From: Castanea sativa
Taxonomy: Eukaryota > Streptophyta > Magnoliopsida > Fagales > Fagaceae
DNA: 64,000 nt
Direction: 5' to 3'
NCBI RefSeq assembly: GCF_040712315.1
Contig: NC_134015.1
Coordinates: 22,569,614-22,633,613, forward strand
The notes below the pieces were generated by a model, which worked only from the letters and a program-made list of their open reading frames with translations, searched no databases and was not told where the DNA came from. Both the position numbers and the translations under genes were made by a program. Positions 1-12,797 of this stretch are shown piece by piece (positions within the stretch are counted from its first letter, which is position 1; the number at the start of each line of letters is the position of its first letter).

Positions 1-310
1 ATTTCAAAAACGTACTTAGGGTTTTCTTTATATACTAGAAGAAGTATATCTGAAACCTTAATCCTTAATGGGTTTGAACTGTTGTTTGAGCTAACTTAAA
101 ATTCTGCAGAAAATTCCTAATCTACAATTCTCAATCGATCGAGTCTATTCTCGATCAATCGAGCCTTGCAAAAATTACTTTATTCCAAACTTTCATTAAA
201 CCAAACTTTGAGCAAGCCTAAACTTAGACTAAATGTTTTGATCATGGTTTGCCAACATAATACATATTGAAGTTCTAATACATTAGTCTCTAAGGTCTTA
301 GAACCTAACA
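1..310. repeat. Partial LTR, same family as the solo LTR at 52759-53621
   Basis: The stretch matches about 53320-53621: both share the CGATCAATCGAGCCTTGCAA-type block, the GATCATGGTTTG block and the terminal TTAGAACCTAACA. The right edge at 310 corresponds exactly to the end of the solo LTR in the SKIP14 intron. The left edge is cut by the window start, so its length is unknown. It is non-coding. Confidence 0.7.
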
Positions 311-541
311 AAATATCTTCACTAAGTGACATCCTAAGGAACGCCTTTGTGCTTTGGTTGTCAACCTCAAGTTGGTCTCATACTCACCTTGAGTTTGAGG
401 GGGGCTGTTACCGTGTAATAGATTGTGGACTTTAAACCCACCTTATTTACTTGTACTACATATTCTGCCTCTTATATAAAAGTACTTTTATATATTTTAT
501 TACTTGTGAAATATAATACTATTCATTCAGTATTTTTAACA
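311..541 (+). mobile_element. Remnant 3' end of a Copia-type LTR element (polypurine tract plus short LTR)
   Basis: A purine-rich TTTGAGGGGGG tract ends at about 404 and is followed after one C by TGTTACCGTG, the layout of a polypurine tract followed by a 3' LTR. A TATA-like TATATAAAAG lies downstream and TTTTTAACA at 533-541 would give a TG...CA LTR of about 136 bp. No coding domain remains. The right boundary is a guess. 542-700 may be more element-derived DNA. Confidence 0.4.
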
Positions 542-1066
542 TCTTAGTTTAGGTGATGTTCTTGGTCGGATCAAGTGAATCCTACTCTCTTTTGTATTAT
601 TTTACAGACAAGGCTTCTAGTCCTAGAAATAGAATTGGCCCCGATACACTGGTTATCAAACCCTTTTCAGATTCGCATGCATAAAAATAAAAATAAAAAT
701 AAAGCAGTTTACTGTGGAGATCTCATACAAGGGTGGACATAGTCCCTAGCTCTATGATTATTCTCACATTAACTAATCCTCAACTGCCCTGTCTCTGTGT
801 ACAATATAATATGGTTTACCGAACTTTTTTTAGTGATTCAAAAGTCAAAAAAGCAGAGAGTTTCAGCCATGGCTGCGCTTGACTTGTAAAACATGAACAT
901 TCTGTAGTCACCATTTCTTAATCCTTACTTATACGAAAAAAACAAATCCCAGCATCTATCTAAATATATATATATATCCCTATCCAAGTATCGCCTCCTC
1001 ATAATTCTTTCAGCCTTTAAACCCTCTTTGTTCAAATCAATACGCCGTCCCATTTACCAACTCATC
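542..1066 (+). promoter_or_regulatory. Upstream region of the PLAC8/PCR gene
   Basis: There is no supported ORF here. A TATATATATATAT run at about 964-976 lies about 100 bp before the chosen ATG and could supply the TATA element. The start of transcription cannot be fixed from sequence. Confidence 0.3.
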
Positions 1067-2558
1067 ATGTATTCATCAAACCCAAGTTCAACAGAGCAAT
1101 ACTCCCATGCGCCGCCACCATTTGCTCAGGCCACCGTGACTGGTGTTCCAATGAACTCGACAAGCCAATACCACGAGAATTCCCAGCCAGCTTCATTTCA
1201 AGCTCCAGTCCCTTGGTCCTCTGGCCTCTACGACTGCTGCCATGACGTCTCAAATTGTAAGATATAGCTTAACACTTTCGCATGACACCCTACAAGACAT
1301 CAGTGAAACTACAAACACTAACACTTTTTACATTTTTTTTTTCCATAACATGACACATTGTTATAAAAATTGTGTCACTGATAAACCTAGATGAAAGTGA
1401 TATTATTCCCAACAAAACAACTCATATCAATAATCGTAAGAACAAAAGTTCTGAAAAATATTACTATAAGAGTCGCCCTCATTATTCATATACTTTTACT
1501 AAAGTTAAATGCTACAATGCTGCTCGGTATTTTTCACAGGTTGCCTGACATGCTGGTGCCCATGCATTACCTTTGGTCGAATTGCAGATATTGTTGATAA
1601 AGGATCAAAAAGTAAGTATACAGTGAATATATATCAAGTAAATGGTGATAGTTTTTGGTGGTGTTGATTTTTAAGATGTGTGGCATGGTGATTTGTGTTG
1701 CAGCTACTGGATTTAGTGAAGTAGTTTACGCACTAATAGCCAATTTGATTGGCTGTGGATGCTTGTACTCGTACCCATATCGCACAAAAATCAGGCAGCA
1801 GTACATGTTAGAGGAGAAGCCTTGTGGGGATTGCTTGGTTCATTTCTGCTGCGAGCCATGTGCCTTATGCCAAGAGTATCGTGAACTTGAAGCCCGCGGA
1901 TTCGACATGACCATAGGTTGAAAAAAACACGCTTCTCTTCTCTTCTCCTTTCTTTTCTTTTTTGTTTACAAGTAATTGAAAAAAAAAAAAAAAAATCCTT
2001 GCAAATCTTGGACCTATGATAAGTTGTAGGTAGAAATATATAACATCAAAGAAGAAAAATTACAATATGTTATAAGGTTTAATTATATTTTCAAAACGTA
2101 GTTTCTAAATGAGTTTCACATTCTTTTATATTGACCCAAATGACATATATAGTCGTTCATAAAAATACAAAGGTCGTATTGCTAGTAAGTAAATTGAAAA
2201 TGGTTTTATTCCTATTGAGGATGAGTGAATTAATTTACCGCATTATTAATATTTTAAAAAAACACTCACACACTTAGACTGGTTTTGTAATAAAAATAAG
2301 TGTGGATATACCTATAAATAATAAGATCAAAAAATATATACCTATGAATAATATAAAATGAAATAAAGTCCAAAAAATTATAATAATAATAATAATAATA
2401 ACTGGTTGTATAATATATCTTCTAGGGTTACTCTTGAGGGTGAGTTTTTTTTTTTTTTTTTGGGAAATTGTTTAGGCTGGAAAGGAAATGTGGAGCAACG
2501 AACTGGTGGAGTGATGGCTACAACAGCTCCAGTGTTCCAAGGAAGCATGAATCGCTAG
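1067..2558 (+). CDS. PLAC8 / plant cadmium resistance (PCR)-like membrane protein
   Basis: Four exons, 1067-1256, 1540-1611, 1704-1916 and 2476-2558, all with GT-AG borders and compatible phases, give a protein of 185 residues. The N-terminus (about 1-60) is polar and Pro/Ser-rich. Exon 1 ends in the [12 protein letters not shown] stretch and exon 2 opens with the hallmark [19 protein letters not shown]. Exon 3 carries the second hydrophobic segment ([14 protein letters not shown]), [20 protein letters not shown] and other cysteines; exon 4 has the short tail ending in SMNR. This is the full PLAC8 (DUF614) layout. Relatives in Arabidopsis (PCR1/2) and fruit-weight proteins (FW2.2/CNR) are small plasma-membrane proteins linked to Cd/Zn efflux or organ size. 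Which of these roles applies here is not shown. An in-frame upstream ATG at 1028 would add 13 residues; 1067 fits the family start better. Confidence 0.9.
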
Positions 2559-2742
2559 AATATTGATCAAACATCGATCTATGATCTTATTGTTGATTGG
2601 CCTATTAATAATTAAGAAGATTCATAAGATTTGTGTCTTCGAGTCATGATTGCAATAATAATACTACTGTTGTATCAGTTAAGAGCTCCATTTTTCGTTC
2701 GCTTGTATTGTCCATTTGTTTTGTGGCACGTGCCACCATATG

Positions 2743-2812
2743 TAATAAAGATAGATGAAGGTGTGTGCTTCATCTGTAATAAAAGATAGATGAAGGTGTG
2801 CTTCATTTGTTT
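2743..2812. repeat. Short tandem duplication in the 3' flank of the PCR-like gene
   Basis: The motif AAAGATAGATGAAGGTGTG followed by CTTCAT occurs twice about 35 bp apart, just downstream of the stop and probably within the 3' UTR. The rest of 2559-3487 is AT-rich DNA without a supported gene. Confidence 0.6.
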
Positions 2813-3495
2813 GTTCGCATACTTCAAGTTTTTCATTTCATTTCTTCATCTTACATCTCTTTCCATTACTTGTCCTCCCATCCACTTTCATCAAGTATGC
2901 TACTATTTAGTTTATTTTTACTATTATTTATAGGTTTCATTGTACTATTTGGTACTATTCATAAATCTCATCGTACTATTTCAACTAACTTTTACTTTTA
3001 TCTATAGTATTTTCAACAAAAAGCTTTCAGTGATTAACAAAATAAGCAGATCCAAACAAATACTAAATATTTAAAAAATCAAGCCTTAGCAATTGCACCT
3101 TGGGCCAATTTATTCACATTAAAAAAATCTTTAAAAATATATATATTGCTTTTTTTTAAAATTAATCCAAAAAAATTTTATTTGAACTAACTCCTACATA
3201 TAAAAACATTTTTCTTCTCTCTCCTGAACCAAATTCATTATCTCTTTACTTCCTCTATTTCTTTTTGCCTGTTTGGCATTAATTGGCTTTTTTGTTAGAG
3301 GTTTGTCGCTTCAAATTGCAAGAGTGGCTCTTCGAGTCTTTTCAAAACAATGGGAGTTGTCAACTTTGGACTCTAACGTAACTCACTCAGATGAGTCGGA
3401 TCACACCTTCGTAGGGCAAGAAGTTCAAAACTTGACTTAGAAGGAAGCACATTATATTCTAATATTAGTAAAGGCATCTTATATAGCATATTTAA

Positions 3496-4407
3496 ACCAA
3501 GGTAGTGAATCTCGTATCGTACCAGCCGGTATGACCGGTAATTTTTGTACCGGCACCTACTCCAGTACAAAAATGCCTCTGTTTTGTGCCGGATTAAATA
3601 CCAGTCTTACCGGTTTGATCCCGTCATACTAGAGCTAATACCGAATTCCAGCCGATAAATGCATACCGGACTGAAACAAAAAAGAGTTAACTATCAGATC
3701 TAAAACTAAAAGTCGCTCTCCCTCCTCTCAATAACTTACTAGATTAGCGCCGATCACGTTGCCTACGCAGTAAACATGCTTCTTTGTCACCCTCACCTTG
3801 TTGATCTATCTCTCTTCTTCATCATCGTCTTTTTCTTATTCATTTGCTCTGCTCCTCTGGTTTATTTTCTTCTTTATTTTTGTTTTACACGGGTCTTAAT
3901 TTAAGTGCTGGTTGCTGTGTAAGTGTGTGACTGGCAGACTCACTGACCCCTCATGTGATGGGTAATTATTTTTGAATTGAAGTAAATGGTTAAAAAGCTT
4001 TCTTGGAACTATAAGAAATTGTACAAATAGTCAAACATTACTCCAATAGCTGTCCGCCACTCTTGTTTCATGGAAAATTGTTTATCATTCAATATCAATT
4101 TTGTGCTCTGAAAGTTTTATTGGGCAGTCAAATAAAATATTGGGCTTGGATAGAGGTTTAAAATAGCTTGGACATGGGCTAGTAGCATAAACAAAATAAA
4201 TAGGAATTTAAGTTTTAATTAAATATATTAAATTATGTTTTAAGATTAATAAGTTCTAATTATTTATATAAATTCATATATATATATATATATATATATA
4301 TAAATTGCGGTAAATCCAAAATGGTACACCGGTATTAACTGGTACTCGAAATATATCCTACCGTTGGCCAAATCAGTACAGCCTCCGGTACGGTATTGAC
4401 TTCTTTG
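3496..4407. mobile_element. Non-autonomous hAT-like DNA transposon (912 bp)
   Basis: Flanked by an exact 8-bp direct repeat ATTTAAAC (3488-3495 and 4408-4415), the hAT target-duplication length. The ends form an imperfect inverted repeat: CAAGGTAGTGAAT at the left and, reversed, CAAAGAAGTCAAT at the right, followed on both sides by CGTACCGG-like sequence. The interior is rich in ACCGGT/CCGGTA motifs near both ends and contains a (TA)n run at about 4278-4302. No transposase is present, so it would depend on one supplied elsewhere. Confidence 0.8.
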
Positions 4408-4415
4408 ATTTAAAC

Positions 4416-7400
4416 ACGGGCATTTTCTTGATCTTGAGCATTTTAATTTTCAATAAGGACATTTATGCTTTACTGATAGTGATAGATTATATGGGGCCTA
4501 ATCTGATAGTTAAAAGTGTCCAATAAGCCATATTTAGCGGTTCCACTATCAGTAATACATGGAAAAATTGAGGTATTACTTCTTTCTCTCTTTTTTTTCT
4601 TTTCTTTTTTTTTAATATATAAGATGTCATTTTATGTATAATTTTTTAAAACCTTGTTTTTTTTTTCCCTAAATACAACTATACTTCAGCCAGCTTTCTA
4701 TAAAATGTCAAATAAATTGATAACAAATGGACTAAAACTTGTCATTCTCTCTCTCCATTACTTAATGGTGGTGAAGATCTCAAACCAACATACAATATAG
4801 TTCTGTTAATTTTGCTAATGTGGATGTGACTTGAACTTTTAATATGCATATATGGTTGATTCTAGTTAGGCCAAGTATGTCATATAATTGGGATTGCAAA
4901 TTAGCAAATTGTATGTGATATGCTCCTATATAATGATATCAATTAACAATACAAGCATTTGAATTCTTCTTTTTTTACATTATTTTTTAAAGTTCGCATT
5001 TTTTTCATATCATCATTTTAATAATATTTTTTAATTTTGTTTTAAGAGTTAGTTAGAATTCATCATCTTTTTGGATAAAGCAACACAACATTAAATAAAT
5101 TATGAATTAATTTAGATTTTATATTCCCTAAGCAAATTTTTAATAATATAAAAACATTTTTTTCTTTTAAATTCTTTAATTTGAATTTTTGTATATTATG
5201 TTAATAATTATTAATTAAATTTTTATTAAATATAAATATTTGTTGTCAAAAATTTTTTGTGCAATACTGCGTAGATGAGTACTGCCTACTAGTTATATAA
5301 TAATAAAAAAGAAATTGTCCTACATGTTACGTGAATGACACATAGCTCAGCGTAAATGTTCACATCATACAAGATATTTTGCTCGTGTTGTCTAAAAATA
5401 ATTAACATAATTTATTTCATGTAAAAATTTATTACAAAAATTTCAAGAAATATAATACTACTCTAGTCAAAATTCTATTACAATGTTTCAAGTAATTTTA
5501 AAAATAAAATTATTATTTATTTTATATTATTTTAATCAACTAACATAATTTTTTGTTTTAATGAAATTCAGTCTTACACTGTGATTTCTTGAGGTGCCTT
5601 AATTAGGATATATCTTTTCATGTGTAATTTTTTTTTATAACATTATTGAATTTTTTATTTTAAATATTTAGTTTTTATTAATTCATACATCATACGAGCA
5701 TATATTATTAATATATGTAATTATTAATATATCTATGCATTAATATTAATGAAAAGTCCTCGTGCAAGCAAGTAGCCGAAACCTTGATTTGTCAACTGGT
5801 CTTGGGTTTGGCGTCCATTCAAACTTCTAATTTCAACAACATTTTAAGTCCCAATTTGCTTCTTTCTCCACAAAAAAATAAATAAATAAATAAATGGTCC
5901 CAGGTTGCTTAATTACGAAAAGTTTTGGCTGGGTAAGCAGTATGTCTGAAATCAACTGAAATGTTTTCAGTTTCAACCAAAATACCCATAGTTTTCTTTT
6001 CATCTTCCATCAAAAAGTACCAATTTTCAAGTTCTTCGAATTTTTTTTTATTTTTAAACGGACCTGGAAGGCTGGAACCTTCAGTTAGTTGGCCAGATTT
6101 GGCATGACATCCTCTTCTCTTTCATTTTCTTTATATATATTTTGTTGGAACAGGCATTCATTCAAATGACTTATTCTTAATTGAACCAACATTTTTTAAA
6201 TCCCTTCTGGATAGCTCTAAATGGTTGTTGTCACAGGGGCGGAGCCACCTTATGCATTGGGGGCCCATGGCCCCTTCAAAATTTTTTAAAATCTCTCTAA
6301 TAATAGGAAAAACTAAAAATAAAGTTATGATTTTCTCTATACCTCATTAATCTACAATTCTTCTCCAAAATTCTTTCCACTAACTTAACCTTTAGATTGC
6401 CTCTCTTCCCATTAACCCCACCAAATTATTCGAAGAGGTTGTTCAATTTTTGTAAGTTCAAATCTGGTTAATTTCCACTCGTATGTAACACTGTTTTGTT
6501 GGAATCCTTGGTTTGGTTCTCCTTTATTTTTATTTTTTTATGAATTTATGAATAAAAGACTTTATTGAGGAAGAAGAAAAAAAGTCAGCCTTTTTTACAA
6601 TTACATCTATAATATTGTTCAGTTGGAATCCTTGTTTTAATTCTCCTTTATAAAACTTATCCCCTACATTCTTTCATAAAACTTACCCCTACATTCAAAG
6701 AAGTAAATTATGTTGCCGATTTCATATTTTTATTCTTTTGTTTAAAAAAACAAAGATTATTTTGGATTGAGCCTCTTATAAGGGACATGATGGACGCTAA
6801 GTGTTGTTCATTTTTATCATCATTTTGAGACCCCAAAAAAAAAACAAAACCCTACATATCATCGTAAGAGGAGGAAATTAATGATAGGTGGAGCCATTGG
6901 ACTATCACTGGTCAATGTCCAAATGAACTCACGAGGGGAATGGACTAAAGGAGGGACAAAATGAAAAGACTCTACCGACTTTTTTCAATTGAGTTTATGG
7001 GGACCGGCGCCAGCTTTATCCCGCAATTGCCGTTTGTTTTGTCTCGAAACCTTAGGCCCACCTTGAGATTGAGAGAATCGGCACTAATTACATTACGAAA
7101 CCTTTTGCTTTTAAAGCCTTTTCCTAACTCCAGTCCACATTCTAGGATTGGTTTATAGCCTAAATCCATTCGTTTATTTCTAGTCAAACTTTGTTTTTAA
7201 CCTTCCGATCAGGTTTCTAGATAATGTAATACAAATATAGTTGCGGAATATATTAAAGAATGCGTAAGGATAAAGATTTAAAATAGCTTCAAAAGTTTGA
7301 CAGTTGAAACTAGACATTCTAGAATCTAGACTGGATTTGGTTTGACAGAAGTGTTTTCCTTCTTTCTTTTATTTTTTCCCCCTCGTAATGCCATAGGAAT

Positions 7401-7512
7401 AACATTTTTAACAGGAAATTTTACTATTATTGAGTTGGCATGTTTTGATTTTAAGCTTAACTATCATTGACAATACATTATTTTTTTTTTTTCATGAACA
7501 AAAAAAAAAGGT
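4416..7512. other. AT-rich intergenic DNA without a supported gene
   Basis: No ORF shows a recognisable domain or codon bias. Poly-T and AT runs are frequent. At 6235 the sequence GGGGCGGAGCCACC followed by a GGGGGCCC block resembles the left terminus of the MULE-like element at 7523, but I found no partner end or target duplication, so it is at most a truncated copy. Confidence 0.5.
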
Positions 7513-7522
7513 CTCACGCGTA

Positions 7523-8867
7523 GTGGCGGAGCTAGGATTTTAGTCTAGAGGGGGCAAAATTAAAATGTGATATTAAGGCTGCGTTTGGTTCGGCAGTAAA
7601 TGGTTTTCGGGTGTAAAATAATTTCAGCTGAAAACATTTTCGGGAAAAGAAAATATTTTTAGGTGTTTGGTAACATTTGAAAAATACTTTGAAAAATATT
7701 TTCAGGTGTTTGGTTGTCATCTTGAAAATATTATAGAAAATACATTTTGTATTTATTGCTCACATTTTCTCACATTTTCTCAACTTCCAAAAAAATATCA
7801 TTTCCTGATCTAGAACAACAAAACCCAAAAAAAAAACTCATCAAATTTTCTCAATGAAGCACAACAAAACCCAAAAATAAAAAAAAAGCTCATCATCAAA
7901 AACCAAATCTGGTCAGAGAGAATGAAGACAGAGAGAGAGAGAGAGAGGCGACTGGCGATGGCGAAGGGGAGATCGCGCCGGCGCGGTGCGGCGATGGCGA
8001 AGGCGAGATCGCGCGGCGCGGCGACGGCGATGGCGAAGGGGAGATCGCGCCAGCGCGGCGATGGTGATGGCGATGGCGAAGGCGAAGGCGCGATCTCGCC
8101 GGCGCGGTCTGGGTGCTCTCTCTCTCTCTCTTCGTGCTCTGTGTCTTTGTTTCTTCATGCTCTCTCTCTCTCTCTTCGTGCTCTGTGTGATAATTTTCTG
8201 GAAAATTTCAATTTGAAGGTAAAATAGACATGGAAAACGTTTTCCGGGTGGGGAGGGTTTATTTTCCGGTCAATGGGTTTGATTTTCCGTTTTACCAAAA
8301 TTTTCGGTGTTGCCAAACACCCGCAAATACCGAAAACATTTTCCGAAATTACTTTACCGTCGAAACAAACGCACCCTAAAAGTAAAATTTATCTAAAAAA
8401 CATTAATCAACAATAATAACAAAATAAATAAACAATTGTAAGCAAATATGAATATATTTCATATTATTAAAATAAATAAACAAAAACATACAATTCATAG
8501 CTACTAAAAAATTTACAAATCGATGGAGTAAAAATATGATTAGTGTTACTTAAAAAATATAATGAATAAATGTTTGAAATTATTTTTTGTGATTGGTGAC
8601 ATGCCAATTTGTAAGACATAAGTAGTAAAATTTGTAATATCTCTAGCATCATTCAAAAATAAAATGCTGTGAAAAGTATCATAAATAGTAAAAATAGTGT
8701 AAATAATGATATATAAAAAATAGTGAAATAGTTGGTTTGGTCACTTTCAAGTTTCAACAAGTAAAAGTCTTTTTTTTTTCCCCTCCATGTGACTACTAAT
8801 ACAAAAATAAATAAAATTAGTAGTCAGGGGGCAGATGCCCCCCTCGCCCCCCCTCTGGCTCCCAGTG
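7523..8867. mobile_element. MULE-like non-autonomous transposon, interrupted by a nested element
   Basis: Exact 10-bp direct repeats CTCACGCGTA flank it (7513-7522 and 8868-8877), the target-duplication length typical of Mutator-like elements. The ends are short imperfect inverted repeats: GTGGCGGAGCTAGG at left and, reversed, CACTGGGAGCCAGAGG at right, each followed by a G-rich block. Removing the nested element at 7577-8376 leaves about 540 bp. It has no coding capacity. Confidence 0.75.
7577..8376. mobile_element. Harbinger/Tourist-like MITE nested in the MULE-like element
   Basis: The terminal inverted repeats read GGCTGCGTTTGGTTCGGCAG at left and, reversed, GGGTGCGTTTGTTTCGACGG at right. 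TAA lies immediately outside each end (7574-7576, 8377-8379), the usual 3-bp duplication of PIF/Harbinger elements. Subterminal GAAAACATTTTC and GGAAAACGTTTTCC palindromes sit inside the ends. The centre (7920-8190) is GC-rich simple sequence made of GAGAGA, GGCGATGGCGAAGG and CTCTCT repeats, which creates spurious ORFs on both strands. A hAT assignment is possible if the TAA repeat is chance. Confidence 0.7.
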
Positions 8868-8877
8868 CTCACGCGTA

Positions 8878-9720
8878 TAATTATTGACCCGACCCACTTG
8901 AACTCGCAAAACTCATGGCATGGGGCATCTTTGGATACATTAGGGTTATCCACGTTGTGGCACAACATTTTTGAGAAAACTATGACTCGAATCAGGCAAA
9001 TCTTAACTCCACAAATGTGACTCAGTTTGGGACTCCTACTAACGCACCACGACCAGAGATCTACATTAACAATTTGTCACAACTGTGAAATTTATTATGA
9101 TTAAGTGTGTGCCGCAATCTATATTATATATATACTAATTGTTTTATTTTTTTTATTTTGGTAGAAAAATATACAAATTGTTAATCCACAGGAAATATTT
9201 ATTTACTGTACATATATCAATATATAAAAGTCAAATATGAAAAATAATAGGAAAGATTGATATATATATATATGATGGTACGGAAAGTATGAACTTTCAA
9301 AAAGTGAAATCATTAGTCCTCCACTTTTTTTTTTCTTTTTCTTGGGTCTATGTTTTCATTTTCAATTCACTGGTTCCTAAAGTCTGGATTGTTGACGAGG
9401 ATTTTTAAATGCCTCTAGAGTATATAAACACACACATGTATATGCATATTTTCTTAATGGTTTTTCTTTCTGACTTTTTTAACTTAGGGTGACAAAATGT
9501 CATTGAAAATTTGAACAAAATTGTTTCTAAAAACCAATAGATTTGTAACTAAAACATCCAATCTATAATGTGTTTAAGAGGTTATTAAAGAAGGAAATTG
9601 ATAATATTGTGAATCTAGAAAGGATTGAATAAAATGAAAATGAATAAAGATGTTTTTATTTTCTTAATTTGGATATATATGATTAAAAAAGTATGAAAAA
9701 AATACACAAATCATCATTTG

Positions 9721-9757
<37 letters not shown>

Positions 9758-10608
9758 GGAGAAGACTACTCTAACCATGGCAAAGAGGCTATCATTCATC
9801 CCCTAACCAAGGTACTTTGTTGAAGACAAACTTTCATATGTGTCGGGTGCATGAGATACCATCTGCCTTGCTGAATTAGGAGACAATCTCCCCTTCAGTC
9901 CAGGTCTTCCAATCACGTGCACTTGAGATCAAACTTGGTCAATCAAACTATGGTGACAACCGGGCTTCAAAGCAAGGATACTAAACCCAAACCATGTGGA
10001 GTGGGATCAAAATTGGAAATATATTCCAGTCAATCGTGGGAAAAATAAAAAAGGCCTTGAATTGGAAGAAGATCCAACCTCGCCCTCCCCCCCCCCCCAA
10101 AAAAAGGGATCGTGAGATGCTTTTTTGAGAAACTTTGTTGGATTAGTTAAGCACTTATCAACATTTAATGCTCTCAACTACCAAGAAAGGCATGAAAAAA
10201 TGTTATTTGATATAAAGAGAAGACTACTCTGACCATGAGTAAGAAGAGCATTTTAGCCTTTCCTTGGTCACTTCAACCGACCTCAAATAGGGGGGTTGTT
10301 AGTAATCAATTTAGGGTTCTTAAGAAACAACACCAATCATTTTAGTTGACCTAGGGGAATGAGATGGCATAGAAGCCATCACTCAATTTACAAACACTAG
10401 CCTTAAGGCCCTCTTCTAAATACCCCATGGATCCTATTAAGTAAGGAGTTGAACAACCATTATTCTCTTAACTACTACAAAAACTTCACAAAACACACAA
10501 TTTATGTTATTTGTCCTTCTCTAACTCAAGCTTCCCACAATTTATGTAGCAGCCAATTAATGTTTTTTAAAAGAATTTTGAGTTATAATCAAGTTAGGGT
10601 TTTTATTC
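8878..10608. other. Intergenic DNA, no supported gene
   Basis: AT-rich, with a (TA)n tract at about 9724-9754. A motif GAAGACTACTCT followed by an ACCATG-containing stretch occurs at about 9762 and about 10220, suggesting an old duplicated segment. No domain was recognised on either strand. Confidence 0.4.
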
Positions 10609-11997
10609 TGTTGGAAAATCTAGTTTTGTATCAACAAACATAGATCTATTTCATTCAAGATTGATAACATGCACTATATAAATTTCAAAATTTAAGAACA
10701 AGATAGCATACCTTGATGTGGTGAAATCCAAAATAAAAGATTAGAAGTACTTGGGAACACTTTTAATCTTCACTCCAATTCCACTTTACGCCCAAGAAGT
10801 ATGGTCTCTCGATCAATTTCCAAGAGAGAATAATCAAGTAGAGTCACTTACACATACACACCTTTTGACAATGATGTCTCTCTTTCTCTTATAAAAAATT
10901 CTGTATGTTTCTCCCTTTATAACTAACTGATTATCTAATTGGGTTGGTCTATTCAGCCTTTCCAACTGGGCTTTAGTGTGTGACTTGGAGTGGGATCAAA
11001 AAGGACCAATAAGACACTATCTCCAATAGGCATTGGGCTTTCTGTCAACTCTTGACAAGTCCAAAGTTACCATTAACTATATTTAATACCACTATATAAA
11101 TATAATTGCACTCTAAGCCTTATTAATAAATTATATCCCAAGACTTTATTATATATGCAACTCCTTCATCAAATATTCGTAGTAATACAAAGTCATGAAT
11201 GTAGACTGCCACTTTGAAAATTACTACATCTTAATCCTTGAGTACCCAGTTTAATCCTTTAAGTTACTCATCATATATTTATGAAATTCAATTTCATAAA
11301 TATATACTTTAGTATCTCCTTATTAAAGTGGTTAGGTATAACACTTTGAATAACCAAACCCATTAAATTTATCTCAAATGAATATTTTATATCTTCGTTA
11401 AGAGATTATGAATTTCATCTTGAGAATATATGTTCCATCAACACTAAATGTGGCTGCCCAACATACTGAGGTTTTGATCATGACTTTAGATTTTACTCTT
11501 GATATATCAAAGCAACTTACACCTCATGATCAAGTCCATTATTCTCTCATAATTAAGAGTTCATGTAAATAGAAGTCGTGAGATTTATTATTCATTTGAC
11601 AGCCGTTAGGAGAATAATAAATTTCACAGCGATTCAGTTCAATATGTCTTAACTCTTAAAACATATCAACATACCAACTAGAAATCTTCACTTCCATAAT
11701 CAAGACAAATCATCTTAATTGATACATTATAGTCTTTGCAGATGAAATGCCCATTTTCATCACCGCCCAATTTCATCACCAACTACGAACTATAACTCTG
11801 AGTTTACAAAGAATCTGTGATTTATATCTTCCATGACTTTTCACATAAATCACATACTATGCATCTCATGGACTATATGATAATGTCCAAATATTCATGT
11901 TACCATTATTTTAGATAATAATAAAACAACTTTATTAATCATAACATTAAGTCATACATACATCATACAATAGGATTTAAGGACACACATCTTAACA
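10609..11997 (-). repeat. Copia 3' LTR (minus-strand orientation)
   Basis: 1389 bp, beginning TGTTGGAAAATC and ending CTTAACA on the plus strand. It aligns along its whole length with 31839-33223 with scattered substitutions and small indels, so the insertion is not recent. The adjacent TTCTCCTACTTGCCC (11998 onward) is, on the minus strand, the purine-rich tract expected to prime plus-strand synthesis. Confidence 0.93.
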
Positions 11998-12143
11998 TTC
12001 TCCTACTTGCCCTAAAGACTATTGTGTATTAATCTAACTCCTATTCCCTCTAAATGTGACTTAAAAATCCTTTGTGGCAAGGTTTTGGTAAAGAGATCCG
12101 CTAGATTACTTGCACTATCAATCTTTGCTACTATTACATCTCC

Positions 12144-12797
12144 TCAAGCAACAATGTCTCTAATAATGTGGTACTTTCTCTCAATGTGCTTTCCTTTCTT
12201 ATGATTCCTTAGATCTTTGGATTGTGCAACCACTCCACTATTGTTGCAAAACAATGTGATGGGAACTTGCTCCATGCTCACAACACCAAGATCAGAAAGG
12301 AATTTCTTGAGCCAAACAGCTTCCTTTGCCGCCTCATAAGTAGTAACATATTCAGCTTCTATGGTGGAGTTTGCAATACAAGATTGCTTAACACTCTTCC
12401 AACTTATGGTTCCACCTCCCAAGGTGAACACACAACCTGAAGTGAACTTTCTGAAATCAAGATCTGACTGAAAATCTGAATCTATATAATCAATGGGAAT
12501 CAAATCCTCACTGTAGTAAATAAACAAATAATCTCTCGTTCTCCGTAGATACTTGAGAATATGCTTTACAGCTTACCAATGTTTAAGTCTTGGATTTGAT
12601 CGATATCGGCTGACCATGCCAACTGAATAATAGATATCTAGTTTAGTATATAGCATGGCATACATGAGACTTCCAACTGCAGAAGCATAAGGAACTTGTC
12701 TCATTATATTTTCTTCCTCAAGAGTCTTAGGTCTTTGGTTATCAGACAGAGGAACTCCATGTCTAAAAGGAAGTAATCCTTTCTTGGAGTTTTGCAT
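12144..12797 (-). pseudogene. Copia RNase H and RT thumb region
   Basis: Two minus-strand pieces. 12573-12797 carries the PYASAVGSLMYAM block that follows RT, and 12144-12527 carries RNase H with SGCVFTLGGGTISWKS, STIEAEYV and the LRNHKKGKHIERKYHIIRD end. This domain would degrade the RNA strand during reverse transcription. The pieces are separated by a stop or frameshift near 12530-12570, so no continuous protein is made. The end near 12144 falls close to the polypurine tract, as expected for the end of Copia pol. Confidence 0.88.

Noticed and set aside
1655..1703. Upstream ATG in the open frame covering PCR exon 3
   Set aside because: It lies in the intron before the GTGTTGCAG acceptor; the exon starts at 1704.
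6235..6290. GGGGCGGAGCC terminus like the MULE-like element at 7523
   Set aside because: No second end and no target duplication nearby.
7913..8227. Overlapping Arg/Gly- and Ser/Leu-rich open frames on both strands
   Set aside because: They come from GAGAGA, GGCGATGGCG and CTCTCT simple repeats inside the nested MITE; no domain and no codon preference.
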